Positions 1 through 5,903 of a DNA stretch of 5,903 nucleotides are shown here, piece after piece (the stretch's first letter is position 1; each line of letters begins with the position of its first letter). The notes beneath the pieces are model-generated. The model was not told the DNA's origin. It was given only the letters and a program-made list of their open reading frames with translations, and made no database searches. The stretch covers positions 1 through 5,903 of the forward strand of contig CAKVCJ010000131.1 of the NCBI GenBank assembly GCA_934725655.1, in the 5' to 3' direction. Made by a program: the position numbers and the translations under genes. The stretch is from an uncultured Brachyspira sp. Its GTDB lineage: Bacteria > Spirochaetota > Brachyspiria > Brachyspirales > Brachyspiraceae.

Positions 1-1
1 A

Positions 2-376
2 TCTAATATTGCTATTGCTAATGATTCTTTTAAAATGGTAGCAGCTTCTACAAGTATAGAAAAGTTTAAGCCTTTATCATTATTATGGAATGGTATGTTG
101 TATCAAACTTATTCTAATGACCCTAATGAGCTGCAAAATGCTGTATCTTTATTTGATAGTATCATTAACTCTTATCCAAGAACAAGATTTGCTAATGATG
201 CTATATTCTATAAAGCTTTGACTCTTAAAAAGATGGGAAGACCTGCTAATGAATATAATGATTTATTCTTATCTGTAAAAAGAGGCGGCTTTTCTGATAC
301 TTTAGTTTTCTCTCAAAAAGTTAATGATTATGTTCCTGCTAATAGATTGGTTGATGAACAGATGGTTCAATATTAA
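2..376 (+). CDS. TPR-like helical repeat protein, C-terminal fragment
   Basis: This is the 3' end of a gene that starts before the window. The frame is open from base 2 and ends at TAA 374-376, leaving 124 residues; the first internal ATG is at base 35 but need not be the start. The visible part is made of amphipathic helices. One segment has AVSLFDSIINSYP followed by TRFANDAIFYKALTLKKMGR, which fits the TPR pattern (small residues at helix crossings, a P after the first helix pair, an A..YKA helix, then a lysine-rich turn) and resembles TPR_6/YbgF/BamD-like repeats. Such proteins are usually periplasmic or envelope scaffolds that bind partner proteins, but no signal peptide or N-terminal domain is visible, so location and partner are unknown. 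The gene ends 35 bp before a strong terminator and is not co-transcribed with the next gene. The repeat-fold call is moderately sure; no function is assigned. Confidence 0.7.
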   Translation, partial: SNIAIANDSFKMVAASTSIEKFKPLSLLWNGMLYQTYSNDPNELQNAVSLFDSIINSYPRTRFANDAIFYKALTLKKMGRPANEYNDLFLSVKRGGFSDTLVFSQKVNDYVPANRLVDEQMVQY

Positions 377-411
377 TTTATTATAACTTTTGAATAAAAT
401 TATTTTTATAA

Positions 412-451
412 GATAATGGCAATTGTTTTATAATTGCTGTTATCTTTTTTT
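412..451 (+). terminator. Rho-independent terminator of the TPR-like gene
   Basis: A 13-bp stem is formed by GATAATGGCAATT (412-424) and AATTGCTGTTATC (432-444). All 13 positions pair, two of them as adjacent G·U wobbles. The loop is 7 nt (GTTTTAT), and seven T residues follow directly (445-451). This is a classic intrinsic terminator 35 bp after the stop codon at 376. On the reverse strand the wobbles become mismatches, and no T tract follows the stem in that direction beyond short A/T-rich sequence, so it is read as a forward terminator. Confidence 0.88.
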
Positions 452-505
452 ATATATAAAAAATTATAGTTCAGAATATAAAAAAGTATAATTATATTTT
501 TATTG

Positions 506-534
506 TTGACAATTTATTTAACTGGTATTATATT
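506..534 (+). promoter_or_regulatory. Sigma-70-type promoter of the CHR operon
   Basis: A perfect -35 box TTGACA (506-511) is followed by a 17-bp spacer and a -10 box TATATT (529-534), one base from consensus. The predicted transcription start is about 540-542, giving a leader of roughly 18-20 nt before the ATG at 560. The promoter lies after the terminator of the preceding gene, so the CHR pair is an independent unit. It also overlaps the possible in-frame TTG codons at 503 and 506, which makes those unlikely starts because they would not be transcribed from this promoter. Confidence 0.75.
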
Positions 535-547
535 AAATAAAAATAAT

Positions 548-551
548 AGGG
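548..551 (+). promoter_or_regulatory. Ribosome binding site of the first CHR gene
   Basis: AGGG lies 8 nt before the ATG at 560, a normal Shine-Dalgarno distance. It is short, but together with the promoter just upstream it decides the start in favour of 560 over the TTG at 503. Confidence 0.55.
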
Positions 552-559
552 TTATAATT

Positions 560-1141
560 ATGGAAGAAAGAGAAAAATTAAATGAAAAAAATAAAGTTTC
601 TGCCTTTAGTATGTTTGCTTCTTTTTTTTATATAGGTCTTGTTACAATAGGCGGAGGATTAGCTATGCTTCCTATTATGCAAGATGAGTTTGTAGATAAA
701 AGAAAGTTTTTAACCAAATCTGAGATAATAGATATATTTGCTTTGGCACAGAGCATACCTGGGGTTATAGCGGTTAATACTTCGCTTCTTACGGGATTTA
801 AAATTGCGGGTGTTTTTGGCGGAATAATGGCGGGAATTGGAGTTATGACGCCTTCTTTTGTTATTATACTTATAATAGCACCTATATTTCAAAAAATACA
901 GAATGTGGAATATATAAATAAAGCTTTTTTGGGTATTAAAGGAGCTATAGCGGCTATGATACTTCTCTCTGCTTATGATATGGGAAAGAGCGTTTTAAAA
1001 AATAAATTCACTGCTGTACTTTTTATTTTAAGTTTTATTTTAGTTGTATTTTTGAATTTTAATGTGATATATACTCTTCTTCTTTCAGCTTTTATAGGAT
1101 GGGTTTATTATTTAATTAACAAAAAATTTATTAGGAATTAA
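560..1141 (+). CDS. Chromate transporter family (CHR) half-size protein, first subunit
   Basis: This encodes a 193-residue inner-membrane protein of the CHR family. Seen in the sequence: the GGGLAMLP motif at residues 31-38, an acidic and lysine-rich loop with DEF at 42-44, the AQSIPGVIAVN motif at 63-73 (family form is Q..PGP...N), and then about five hydrophobic segments (roughly 84-108, 123-142, 150-167, 168-186, plus one over 16-36). About 190 residues is the length of a short-chain (single-domain) CHR protein; such proteins occur as adjacent pairs that together match the two halves of a long-chain transporter. Known members export chromate by proton-driven antiport, but many homologues have no tested substrate, so chromate is not assured. 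The ATG at 560 is chosen because an upstream in-frame TTG (503) lies inside the promoter. The final P of the PGP motif is V in this copy (PGV). The partner gene follows after 8 bp. Confidence 0.88.
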   Translation: MEEREKLNEKNKVSAFSMFASFFYIGLVTIGGGLAMLPIMQDEFVDKRKFLTKSEIIDIFALAQSIPGVIAVNTSLLTGFKIAGVFGGIMAGIGVMTPSFVIILIIAPIFQKIQNVEYINKAFLGIKGAIAAMILLSAYDMGKSVLKNKFTAVLFILSFILVVFLNFNVIYTLLLSAFIGWVYYLINKKFIRN

Positions 1142-1149
1142 TATATATT

Positions 1150-1743
1150 ATGATATATTTCAGATTGTTTTTAATATTTGCAAAACTCGGTATTTTTACT
1201 TATGGCGGAGGATATGCTATTATAGCATTATTATTAGGAATATTGGAGGGATATGGATGGATTACGGCAAGTGAGTTTTCTAATCTTGTTGCTATATCTC
1301 AAATTACTCCTGGGCCTATAGCTATTAATGCGGCTACTTTTGTTGGATATAAAGTTGCGGGGGTGTTAGGCTCTTCTGTTGCTACTTTTGGTATATTTTT
1401 GCCTGCTTTTATAATATGCATGATTGTTTCTAAGTTTTTTTATACTTTAAAAAATAATGAACAGTTTAATAGTATAATGAATGCTTTGAGAGTATGTGCT
1501 GTTGCTTTAATAGCTTCTGCGGTTGTAACTTTCACTAAAGATGCTTTTTTTGTAAAATTAACTGACTCCTCTATACTTAATAATATATCTTTTATAAAAA
1601 ATATTTTTAATTATATAAGCCCTATAGGATTATTTATATTTGCTTTATCTATTTTCTTGAAAAGAATAAAAATAGCTGGAAAGAAAGTACCTATTATAGT
1701 TATAATATTAGTGGCAGCTGTGATAGGAGTTATTTTTTACTAA
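1150..1743 (+). CDS. Chromate transporter family (CHR) half-size protein, second subunit
   Basis: This encodes a 197-residue membrane protein of the CHR family, the partner of the gene 8 bp upstream. Visible signature parts are YGGGYAII at residues 18-25, GWITASEF at 36-43, QITPGPIAIN at 51-60, and FVGYKVAG at 64-71, which match the CHR consensus better than the first subunit does. Hydrophobic segments follow at about 72-96, 110-127, 155-170 and 180-196. The usual P after GGGYAMI is A26 here. Start: ATG 1150, with AGGA at 1133-1136 (inside the end of the previous gene, 13 nt away, somewhat long), so translation probably depends partly on coupling. The two half-size proteins probably form a heterodimer with antiparallel topology, as inferred for paired short CHR proteins; substrate unproven. 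The last 14 bp overlap the 3' end of the convergent glycosyltransferase gene, and no terminator hairpin is seen after the stop. Confidence 0.9.
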   Translation: MIYFRLFLIFAKLGIFTYGGGYAIIALLLGILEGYGWITASEFSNLVAISQITPGPIAINAATFVGYKVAGVLGSSVATFGIFLPAFIICMIVSKFFYTLKNNEQFNSIMNALRVCAVALIASAVVTFTKDAFFVKLTDSSILNNISFIKNIFNYISPIGLFIFALSIFLKRIKIAGKKVPIIVIILVAAVIGVIFY

Positions 1744-3520
1744 TAAAGCCATGTATAAAACCTTTTATAAAGAAAAGTCCGTAAGTAAGATGCGATAAAA
1801 ATATTCCTATTGCTTTGCAAAAACCCTTAATAAGAGAAAGAGTGCTCACCCAGCTTCCAAGCAAACATAATGCATAAAAACTATGCGGAAACAGCAGTAA
1901 TGATAAGAAAATATTTTTATTAATTGACGGTATTAAATTATTTAAAACTTGCGGCAGATTAAAATATAATGCAATTGGCAAAAAAATAGTATAAATCAAA
2001 AACATTGATGGGATAAAGTATGATAAAGCTAATGAGTTTCCTCCAAATCTTTTTACAAAATATCCTCTATGCCATGCATAACCTTTTAACTGTTTGAAAT
2101 GCCCAAAAAATAAATCTCTTCTATGATGATAAACTAATGCTTCAGGTGTATATAATATCTTTTCTTTTTGTTTCATAATGTTATTACAAAGAATAGTATC
2201 TTCACCAGGCCAATATTCACTGTCAAAACCGCCTGCTCTATCATAAAGCTCTCTTGTGATTATAAAATTACAGCTTGGATAATCATTAACATATTGAACT
2301 TTATCTGGTATATATCTTGCTTTATGTTTTCCGCTCATAAGTGTTGAACTATAAATAAGGCCGCTGATTTGTTTTGAGAAATTGTCTTTAGGAGTATTAA
2401 CAGCAGGGCCTCCGAGAGCAGAGATTTTTGTGCTTTCTATAGCCCTTAATGCATTCAAAAGCCAATCTTTTTCTGGATATGTATCATCATCTAAAAATGC
2501 TAATATACTTCCTTTAGAATTTTTTACTCCTATAGCTCTTTTTATTGCAGGAGGAAGTTCGCCTGTTTCAACTATTTTTATTCTTTCATCTTTAAAAAGT
2601 TCTATATCAATTTCTTCGTTTGTATATTTATCGGGAAGTATTATCACTTCAAAGTTTGTATATATTTGTTCGAGTAAATATTCTGTCTCTTCTTTTATAT
2701 AATCATTAATTTTTTTTAATGGTATAATAATGCTTACCAATGGTTTTTCTTTTAATTCAGAAAATAAATCATCATAAAAATGAACAATATTGAGTCTATA
2801 AAATATTGCTAAAGTATCAATAAATGTTCTCCACAAAACAGCAAACCTAATAAAACCAAAATGTCTATTTGGATTAACTATTACAGGAGCAGAAACTATT
2901 CTTTTGTTATTAGAATTGCAAGCAACTAATACTTCCAAATCATAGGCAAACGCCTTTACAAGTATTCTTGGGAAAATATTTATGATGGCATCTCTTTTAA
3001 AAAGTTTTAATCCTGTTTGAGTATCTTGTATTGGAAGATGAAAAAATATCTTTACAAACATAAAATAAATAAAAGAAATTAGTTTTCGTACATTAGAATA
3101 ATTAACAATAGAATCTTTATGCCTCTTAGAGCCTATAACAACATCAGCATTTTCTTTTTGCATAATATTAAAAAAGTTTTCTAATTGCGAAGGGTCTATT
3201 TCCATATCGCCGTCGCAAAATATTATATATTTGCCATTAGAAACTTCGCAGGCTCTTTTTAATGCATGCCCCTTGCCTTGATTTTCTTTAGCATAAACTC
3301 CTATTATGTTTTTTAGATTTGAATTTTTATTTTTAAAGTTTAAACATATTTTTTTTATTTCTTCTTTTGAGTTGTCGCTGCTGCCGTCATCAGAAATGAT
3401 TATCTCAAAATTCATTAAAAACGGAGAAACTTTTTCTATAAGTATATTAATATTTTTTTCTATGCTTTTTTCTATATTATATACAGGAACTAATATAGAT
3501 ACTAATTCATTTACTATCAT
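1730..3520 (-). CDS. Tandem GT2 glycosyltransferase with C-terminal membrane segments
   Basis: This 596-residue protein carries two distinct GT2 (GT-A fold) domains. Domain 1, about residues 5-250, begins VSILVPVYN, has DDGSSDNS at 44-51, the metal-binding DGD at 103-105, VIGSKR at 128-133, and DTQTGLKLF at 166-174. The last is typical of the dolichyl- or polyprenyl-phosphate mannose/glucose synthase (DPM1-like) branch. Domain 2, about 258-495, begins LVSIIIPLK, has DDD at 344-346, GGP at 370-372, and GGFDSEYWPGED with the acidic ED at 440-441, followed by YHHRRDLF at 464-471. It looks more like processive or ExoA/mycofactocin-type GT2 enzymes. Hydrophobic segments at about 501-521, 536-556 and 566-588 should anchor it in the inner membrane. 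The likely role is making lipid-linked sugars or adding sugars to envelope glycans; donor and acceptor cannot be told. ATG 3518-3520 is the only reasonable start, with a weak ribosome site. It has its own promoter and overlaps the convergent CHR gene by 14 bp. Confidence 0.88.
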   Translation of the reverse strand: MIVNELVSILVPVYNIEKSIEKNINILIEKVSPFLMNFEIIISDDGSSDNSKEEIKKICLNFKNKNSNLKNIIGVYAKENQGKGHALKRACEVSNGKYIIFCDGDMEIDPSQLENFFNIMQKENADVVIGSKRHKDSIVNYSNVRKLISFIYFMFVKIFFHLPIQDTQTGLKLFKRDAIINIFPRILVKAFAYDLEVLVACNSNNKRIVSAPVIVNPNRHFGFIRFAVLWRTFIDTLAIFYRLNIVHFYDDLFSELKEKPLVSIIIPLKKINDYIKEETEYLLEQIYTNFEVIILPDKYTNEEIDIELFKDERIKIVETGELPPAIKRAIGVKNSKGSILAFLDDDTYPEKDWLLNALRAIESTKISALGGPAVNTPKDNFSKQISGLIYSSTLMSGKHKARYIPDKVQYVNDYPSCNFIITRELYDRAGGFDSEYWPGEDTILCNNIMKQKEKILYTPEALVYHHRRDLFFGHFKQLKGYAWHRGYFVKRFGGNSLALSYFIPSMFLIYTIFLPIALYFNLPQVLNNLIPSINKNIFLSLLLFPHSFYALCLLGSWVSTLSLIKGFCKAIGIFLSHLTYGLFFIKGFIHGFISKK

Positions 3521-3554
3521 ATTTACTGCTTTTATACAATTGATTTAAGTAATC

Positions 3555-3582
3555 ATTATACAAAAACTATATATTTTGTAAA
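3555..3582 (-). promoter_or_regulatory. Promoter of the glycosyltransferase gene
   Basis: Read on the reverse strand there is a -35 box TTTACA (3582-3577, one base from consensus), a 16-bp spacer, and a perfect -10 box TATAAT (3560-3555). Transcription should begin near 3548, giving a leader of about 28 nt before the ATG at 3520. It lies between the radical SAM stop codon and the glycosyltransferase start, so the latter can be expressed independently. No convincing terminator for the upstream radical SAM gene separates them, so read-through is also possible. Confidence 0.65.
3559..3580. repeat. Imperfect palindrome across the glycosyltransferase promoter spacer
   Basis: TACAAAA (3559-3565) and TTTTGTA (3574-3580) are perfect 7-bp inverted arms. 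Counted over the whole 22 bp, 9 of 11 positions in each half match. The palindrome fills the interval between the -35 and -10 boxes and overlaps both, which is where a dimeric repressor could bind. All-A/T palindromes arise easily in such AT-rich DNA, and no regulator family is recognised from the sequence. As a hairpin it has a weak stem, so it is a poor terminator. Confidence 0.3.
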
Positions 3583-3599
3583 GATGTATATTAATCTAT

Positions 3600-4166
3600 T
3601 TAAGAAGGCCAGCCGTTAATCTTTATTGTGTTTTTATCTATTATAACTTCAACAGAAACATATCCTTTATAATTGTCAAAATCCTTCTGAGTATAAAAAT
3701 CACTTAAAAAATATAGTTTCTGATTGCTTGAGCCTATAAATCCCCTCTCTTCATTATAAAGTTCATCTATATATTCTCCGTCTATCAGAACATCAGTATA
3801 TTTCAATAATTCTAAAGCCCCATCAAAGTTTGAAGTATTAATTTCTTCTAATGTATATCCGCTGAAAAGTATTACAGATAAATTATTTTCTCTGCACCAT
3901 TTTGCTATATATGATAATCCCTTAGACTGCAGTATAGGTTCTCCTCCAAGCAAAGTAATTCCTTCTATATTATAATTTGTTTTACTGTATTGTATTTGCT
4001 CTATAATATCATCGCAATTTACTATATGCTTTTTTATAATAGGCTGCATATGAGTATTACAGCAATTTCTGCATCGCTTCATGCAGCCTTGAGTCCATAT
4101 AGCAAATCTTTTTCCTATGCCTTCAGATTCGGTGCATTCTCTTATGCTGTTAATATTCAATAACAT
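3600..4166 (-). CDS. NrdG-like radical SAM protein paired with an AAA+ ATPase
   Basis: A 188-residue small radical SAM protein. Seen: TQGC then C28, C32 and C35 in a CxxxCxxC motif (with an extra C36) for the [4Fe-4S] cluster; LLGGEP at 72-77 (SAM-binding GGE motif); SGYTLEE at 102-108; DVLIDGEY at 125-132; and GSSNQ at 145-149. This order matches NrdG and related glycyl-radical-activating enzymes, which cleave S-adenosylmethionine reductively to make a 5'-deoxyadenosyl radical. About 40 residues follow GSSNQ, ending in a strand-like VEVIID and INGWP, a tail beyond the classic NrdG end. There is no nrdD next to it, so the nrdG symbol is withheld. Start: ATG 4164-4166, only 3 nt after the ATPase stop and with no strong ribosome site, so translation is probably coupled. 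The tight linkage suggests that it acts with the ATPase, but the substrate is unknown. A true NrdG serving a distant reductase is the main alternative. Confidence 0.85.
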   Translation of the reverse strand: MLLNINSIRECTESEGIGKRFAIWTQGCMKRCRNCCNTHMQPIIKKHIVNCDDIIEQIQYSKTNYNIEGITLLGGEPILQSKGLSYIAKWCRENNLSVILFSGYTLEEINTSNFDGALELLKYTDVLIDGEYIDELYNEERGFIGSSNQKLYFLSDFYTQKDFDNYKGYVSVEVIIDKNTIKINGWPS

Positions 4167-4169
4167 AAT

Positions 4170-5900
4170 TTATTCTAATTTAAAATAAAAATCTGCTTTT
4201 TTAGGATTGAGCTGAACTATTTTTATTGTTCTTCCATGTAGAGAATTTATATTTTCAAATACAAAATTTGAAAGCGGGTTAATTATTTTACTTTCAAGTA
4301 CATTCAAAACTCCGCGTCCGCCGTTCTTTATCTCAACTGCATTAGATATTGCTAAATATGAGCTATCCTCATTTTCAAATTTAATTTGAGCTTTATATTT
4401 TTCTTTTATAAAAGTTGTTATAGATTCGAATTTACTTCTTGCTATATTATTAAGAAAATCAGTACTATCTATAAAATTAAAAGGAACAATATTATCTCCA
4501 ACTCTATTTAAAAGCTCTGGTCTTTTTAATTCTTCAATAAAATGTTTTTTTACATGTTCTAAAAACTGCTGAGATATTTGTTTTTTATCGGCGGTGTAAT
4601 CTATTTCACTTGAACCTATATTTGAAGTAAATATTATAACAGATTCTGAAAAAGATACTGTTTCGCCTTTACCGTCAGTTAATCTTCCGTCTTCAAGTAT
4701 CTGTAAAAATTTATCGAGTATTTTTCCATGTGCTTTTTCTATTTCATCAAATAAAAGTACAGAGAAAGGCTTTTCTTTTATAGCATTAGTGAGCTGTCCG
4801 CCTTCCTCATAACCTACATATCCAGGAGGAGCTCCCACAAGTCTTTGATCGCTATGTTCATGATTAAACTCTGACATATCAAATCTTATGCAAGCGGTTT
4901 CATCTCCAAACAAAAACTCTGCTAAAGATTTTGCTAATTCTGTTTTACCAACACCAGTAGGCCCTACAAAAAATAATACTCCTTTTGGCTTTTTTTGTTT
5001 TGTTGAATGCTGTATGCCGGAAAAGCCTGTAAATGCTCTTATTATTACATCTTTTACTTTTTCTATTGCCTCATCTTGTCCTTTTACTCTTAAAGCTAAT
5101 TTTTTTTCTATATCATCTAATTTACTTTTACTTAAATCTTCCCAAGGACTTTTTTCCTCGCCGTATTTGTATAAATTAATTATTTTGTCAGCACTGAGTT
5201 TTGTGTCTAACTGCATTGAAAGTTTCATTATTTGTGCTATATCTTTAAGTTTAAACCCTTCCAAAGAATCTATAAAATCATTTCTTCTGTTTTCATCTAA
5301 CGGCGGATCTAAATTTATTAAACTTTCATTATTTAAGATAAAATTTTCTCTTTCAGGTCTTGAAGGGGTAGGTATATTAATGCAGCTTACATCTGGATTA
5401 TTTAAATAATATGATGAAGGTATTGCTGAGAGTTTATTTGTAATTATGATTATGGACTTTTTTTGCTCTTTAAAATCATTATCAAGCATATCGTAATTCA
5501 TAGATTCTCTTAACGCCTTTCCTATTATAGATAGCCAATTTCTTTCATTTTCAGATAAAGAGGCATTAGCAGCGAATATATAATCAGAATAATCTATAAC
5601 AAAACATATACGGTTATTTGTTTTTGATTTTATTTGATTAAGCACATAATTAAAAAATTCATTAATATCTTTATGTTTATTATTATTTACTAAATCATTA
5701 TCATCTCCTAAATCATAAGCATTGCTCGGAGCTTGATTTGCTCTTTCTTCTCCAAATGTTAAATTAGAAATCTTTGAAATATCATAATCAATTCCGTCAA
5801 CTCTGTCCCATTTTATTACATTATTAAATTTACTATCTTCATTCAAAATTCTAATAATATAATTTGAAATATACTCATACTTTCCGCTTTTTCTGTTCAT
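4170..5900 (-). CDS. AAA+ ATPase: degenerate N-terminal AAA domain plus ClpB/ClpA D2-like module
   Basis: A 576-residue cytoplasmic AAA+ protein. The C-terminal half is a complete Clp-type (AAA_2) motor: VKGQDEAI at residues 272-279, Walker A GPTGVGKT at 313-320, the pore loop GAPPGYVGY at 356-364, Walker B LLFDEIEKA at 382-390, sensor 1 TSN at 425-427, the arginine finger in RPELLNR at 460-466, and sensor 2 GGRG at 527-530. The N-terminal half (about 1-245) has a Walker B-like ICFVIDYSDY at 98-107, SIIIITNKLSAIP at 149-161, and LEGFKLKDI at 213-221. These resemble the inactive N-terminal domain of Ycf46-like ATPases, and no Walker A is present. The motor should thread or remodel a protein using ATP. 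No IGF/IGL-type ClpP-docking tripeptide is evident. ATG 5898-5900 is assumed as the start, but the frame stays open to the window edge (one ATA codon), so the N-terminus may be longer and its ribosome site is unseen. Confidence 0.85.
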   Translation of the reverse strand: MNRKSGKYEYISNYIIRILNEDSKFNNVIKWDRVDGIDYDISKISNLTFGEERANQAPSNAYDLGDDNDLVNNNKHKDINEFFNYVLNQIKSKTNNRICFVIDYSDYIFAANASLSENERNWLSIIGKALRESMNYDMLDNDFKEQKKSIIIITNKLSAIPSSYYLNNPDVSCINIPTPSRPERENFILNNESLINLDPPLDENRRNDFIDSLEGFKLKDIAQIMKLSMQLDTKLSADKIINLYKYGEEKSPWEDLSKSKLDDIEKKLALRVKGQDEAIEKVKDVIIRAFTGFSGIQHSTKQKKPKGVLFFVGPTGVGKTELAKSLAEFLFGDETACIRFDMSEFNHEHSDQRLVGAPPGYVGYEEGGQLTNAIKEKPFSVLLFDEIEKAHGKILDKFLQILEDGRLTDGKGETVSFSESVIIFTSNIGSSEIDYTADKKQISQQFLEHVKKHFIEELKRPELLNRVGDNIVPFNFIDSTDFLNNIARSKFESITTFIKEKYKAQIKFENEDSSYLAISNAVEIKNGGRGVLNVLESKIINPLSNFVFENINSLHGRTIKIVQLNPKKADFYFKLE

Positions 5901-5903
5901 TAT

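Noticed and set aside
487..492. A perfect TATAAT as a second promoter for the CHR operon
   Set aside because: No -35-like hexamer lies 16-18 bp upstream, and such hexamers are common in this AT-rich spacer. The 506-534 promoter is much better.
710..892. Reverse-strand open frame of 60 codons inside the first CHR gene
   Set aside because: Its product is rich in K, R, N, S and Y with no domain sense, and it lies fully antisense to a gene with clear family motifs.
1754..1769. TATAAA/TTTATA hairpin just after the CHR operon as a terminator
   Set aside because: The stem is six A/T pairs with no G-C, and no T tract follows on the forward or the reverse strand.
2382..2702. Forward open frame of 106 codons inside the glycosyltransferase gene
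   Set aside because: It is antisense to the well-supported second GT2 domain, has a serine- and isoleucine-rich composition typical of shadow frames, and has no recognised motif.
3306..3548. Forward open frame of 80 codons near the 5' end of the glycosyltransferase gene
   Set aside because: It is antisense to the first GT2 domain, and its phenylalanine- and isoleucine-rich product reflects the complement of lysine- and asparagine-rich codons.
3600..4166. Naming the radical SAM gene nrdG outright
   Set aside because: The motifs fit NrdG, but there is no neighbouring nrdD, the tail is longer than usual, and the gene is coupled to an AAA+ ATPase.
4888..5409. Forward open frame of 173 codons inside the ATPase gene
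   Set aside because: It is long, but antisense to the Walker A region and the N-terminal domain. Its serine- and leucine-rich product has no recognisable domain.
4170..5900. Naming the ATPase clpB or clpA
   Set aside because: Only the second AAA module matches Clp proteins. The Clp N-domain, an active D1 and the ClpB middle coiled coil are absent from the visible protein.

Overview
The window is a very AT-rich (A/T-biased codons throughout) bacterial chromosomal segment. The low GC, the codon choice and the mix of genes suggest an anaerobic, host-associated spirochaete of the Brachyspira type. This is an inference from style and content; there is no rRNA or other marker gene to prove it. All frames read cleanly, with no insertion sequence, tRNA, CRISPR array or obvious prophage gene.

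Layout, left to right. (1) The 3' end of a forward gene for a TPR-like helical repeat protein, closed by a strong Rho-independent terminator (412-451). (2) A good sigma-70-type promoter (506-534) driving a two-gene forward operon of paired half-size CHR (chromate transporter family) membrane proteins (560-1141 and 1150-1743). The promoter overlaps a possible upstream TTG start, so the ATG at 560 is preferred. (3) A reverse-strand gene (1730-3520) for a 596-residue protein with two different GT2 glycosyltransferase domains and a membrane-spanning tail. Its stop end overlaps the second CHR gene by 14 bp, and it has its own promoter (3555-3582) with a palindrome across the spacer. (4) A reverse-strand pair: an AAA+ ATPase (4170-5900, possibly continuing past the window edge) followed after 3 nt by a small radical SAM protein of NrdG-like architecture (3600-4166).

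The most interesting part is the reverse-strand pair. The ATPase has a degenerate N-terminal AAA-like domain without a Walker A motif, reminiscent of the Ycf46 type, followed by a fully equipped ClpB/ClpA D2-like AAA_2 module. It shows no recognisable ClpP-docking tripeptide. The radical SAM partner has the CxxxCxxC cluster motif of NrdG-like activases, but no anaerobic ribonucleotide reductase gene is next to it. The arrangement suggests an ATP-driven remodelling machine working with a radical enzyme or a radical-activated substrate. Further components may lie upstream, beyond base 5903. The CHR pair and the glycosyltransferase are separate transcription units with no evident functional link to it.
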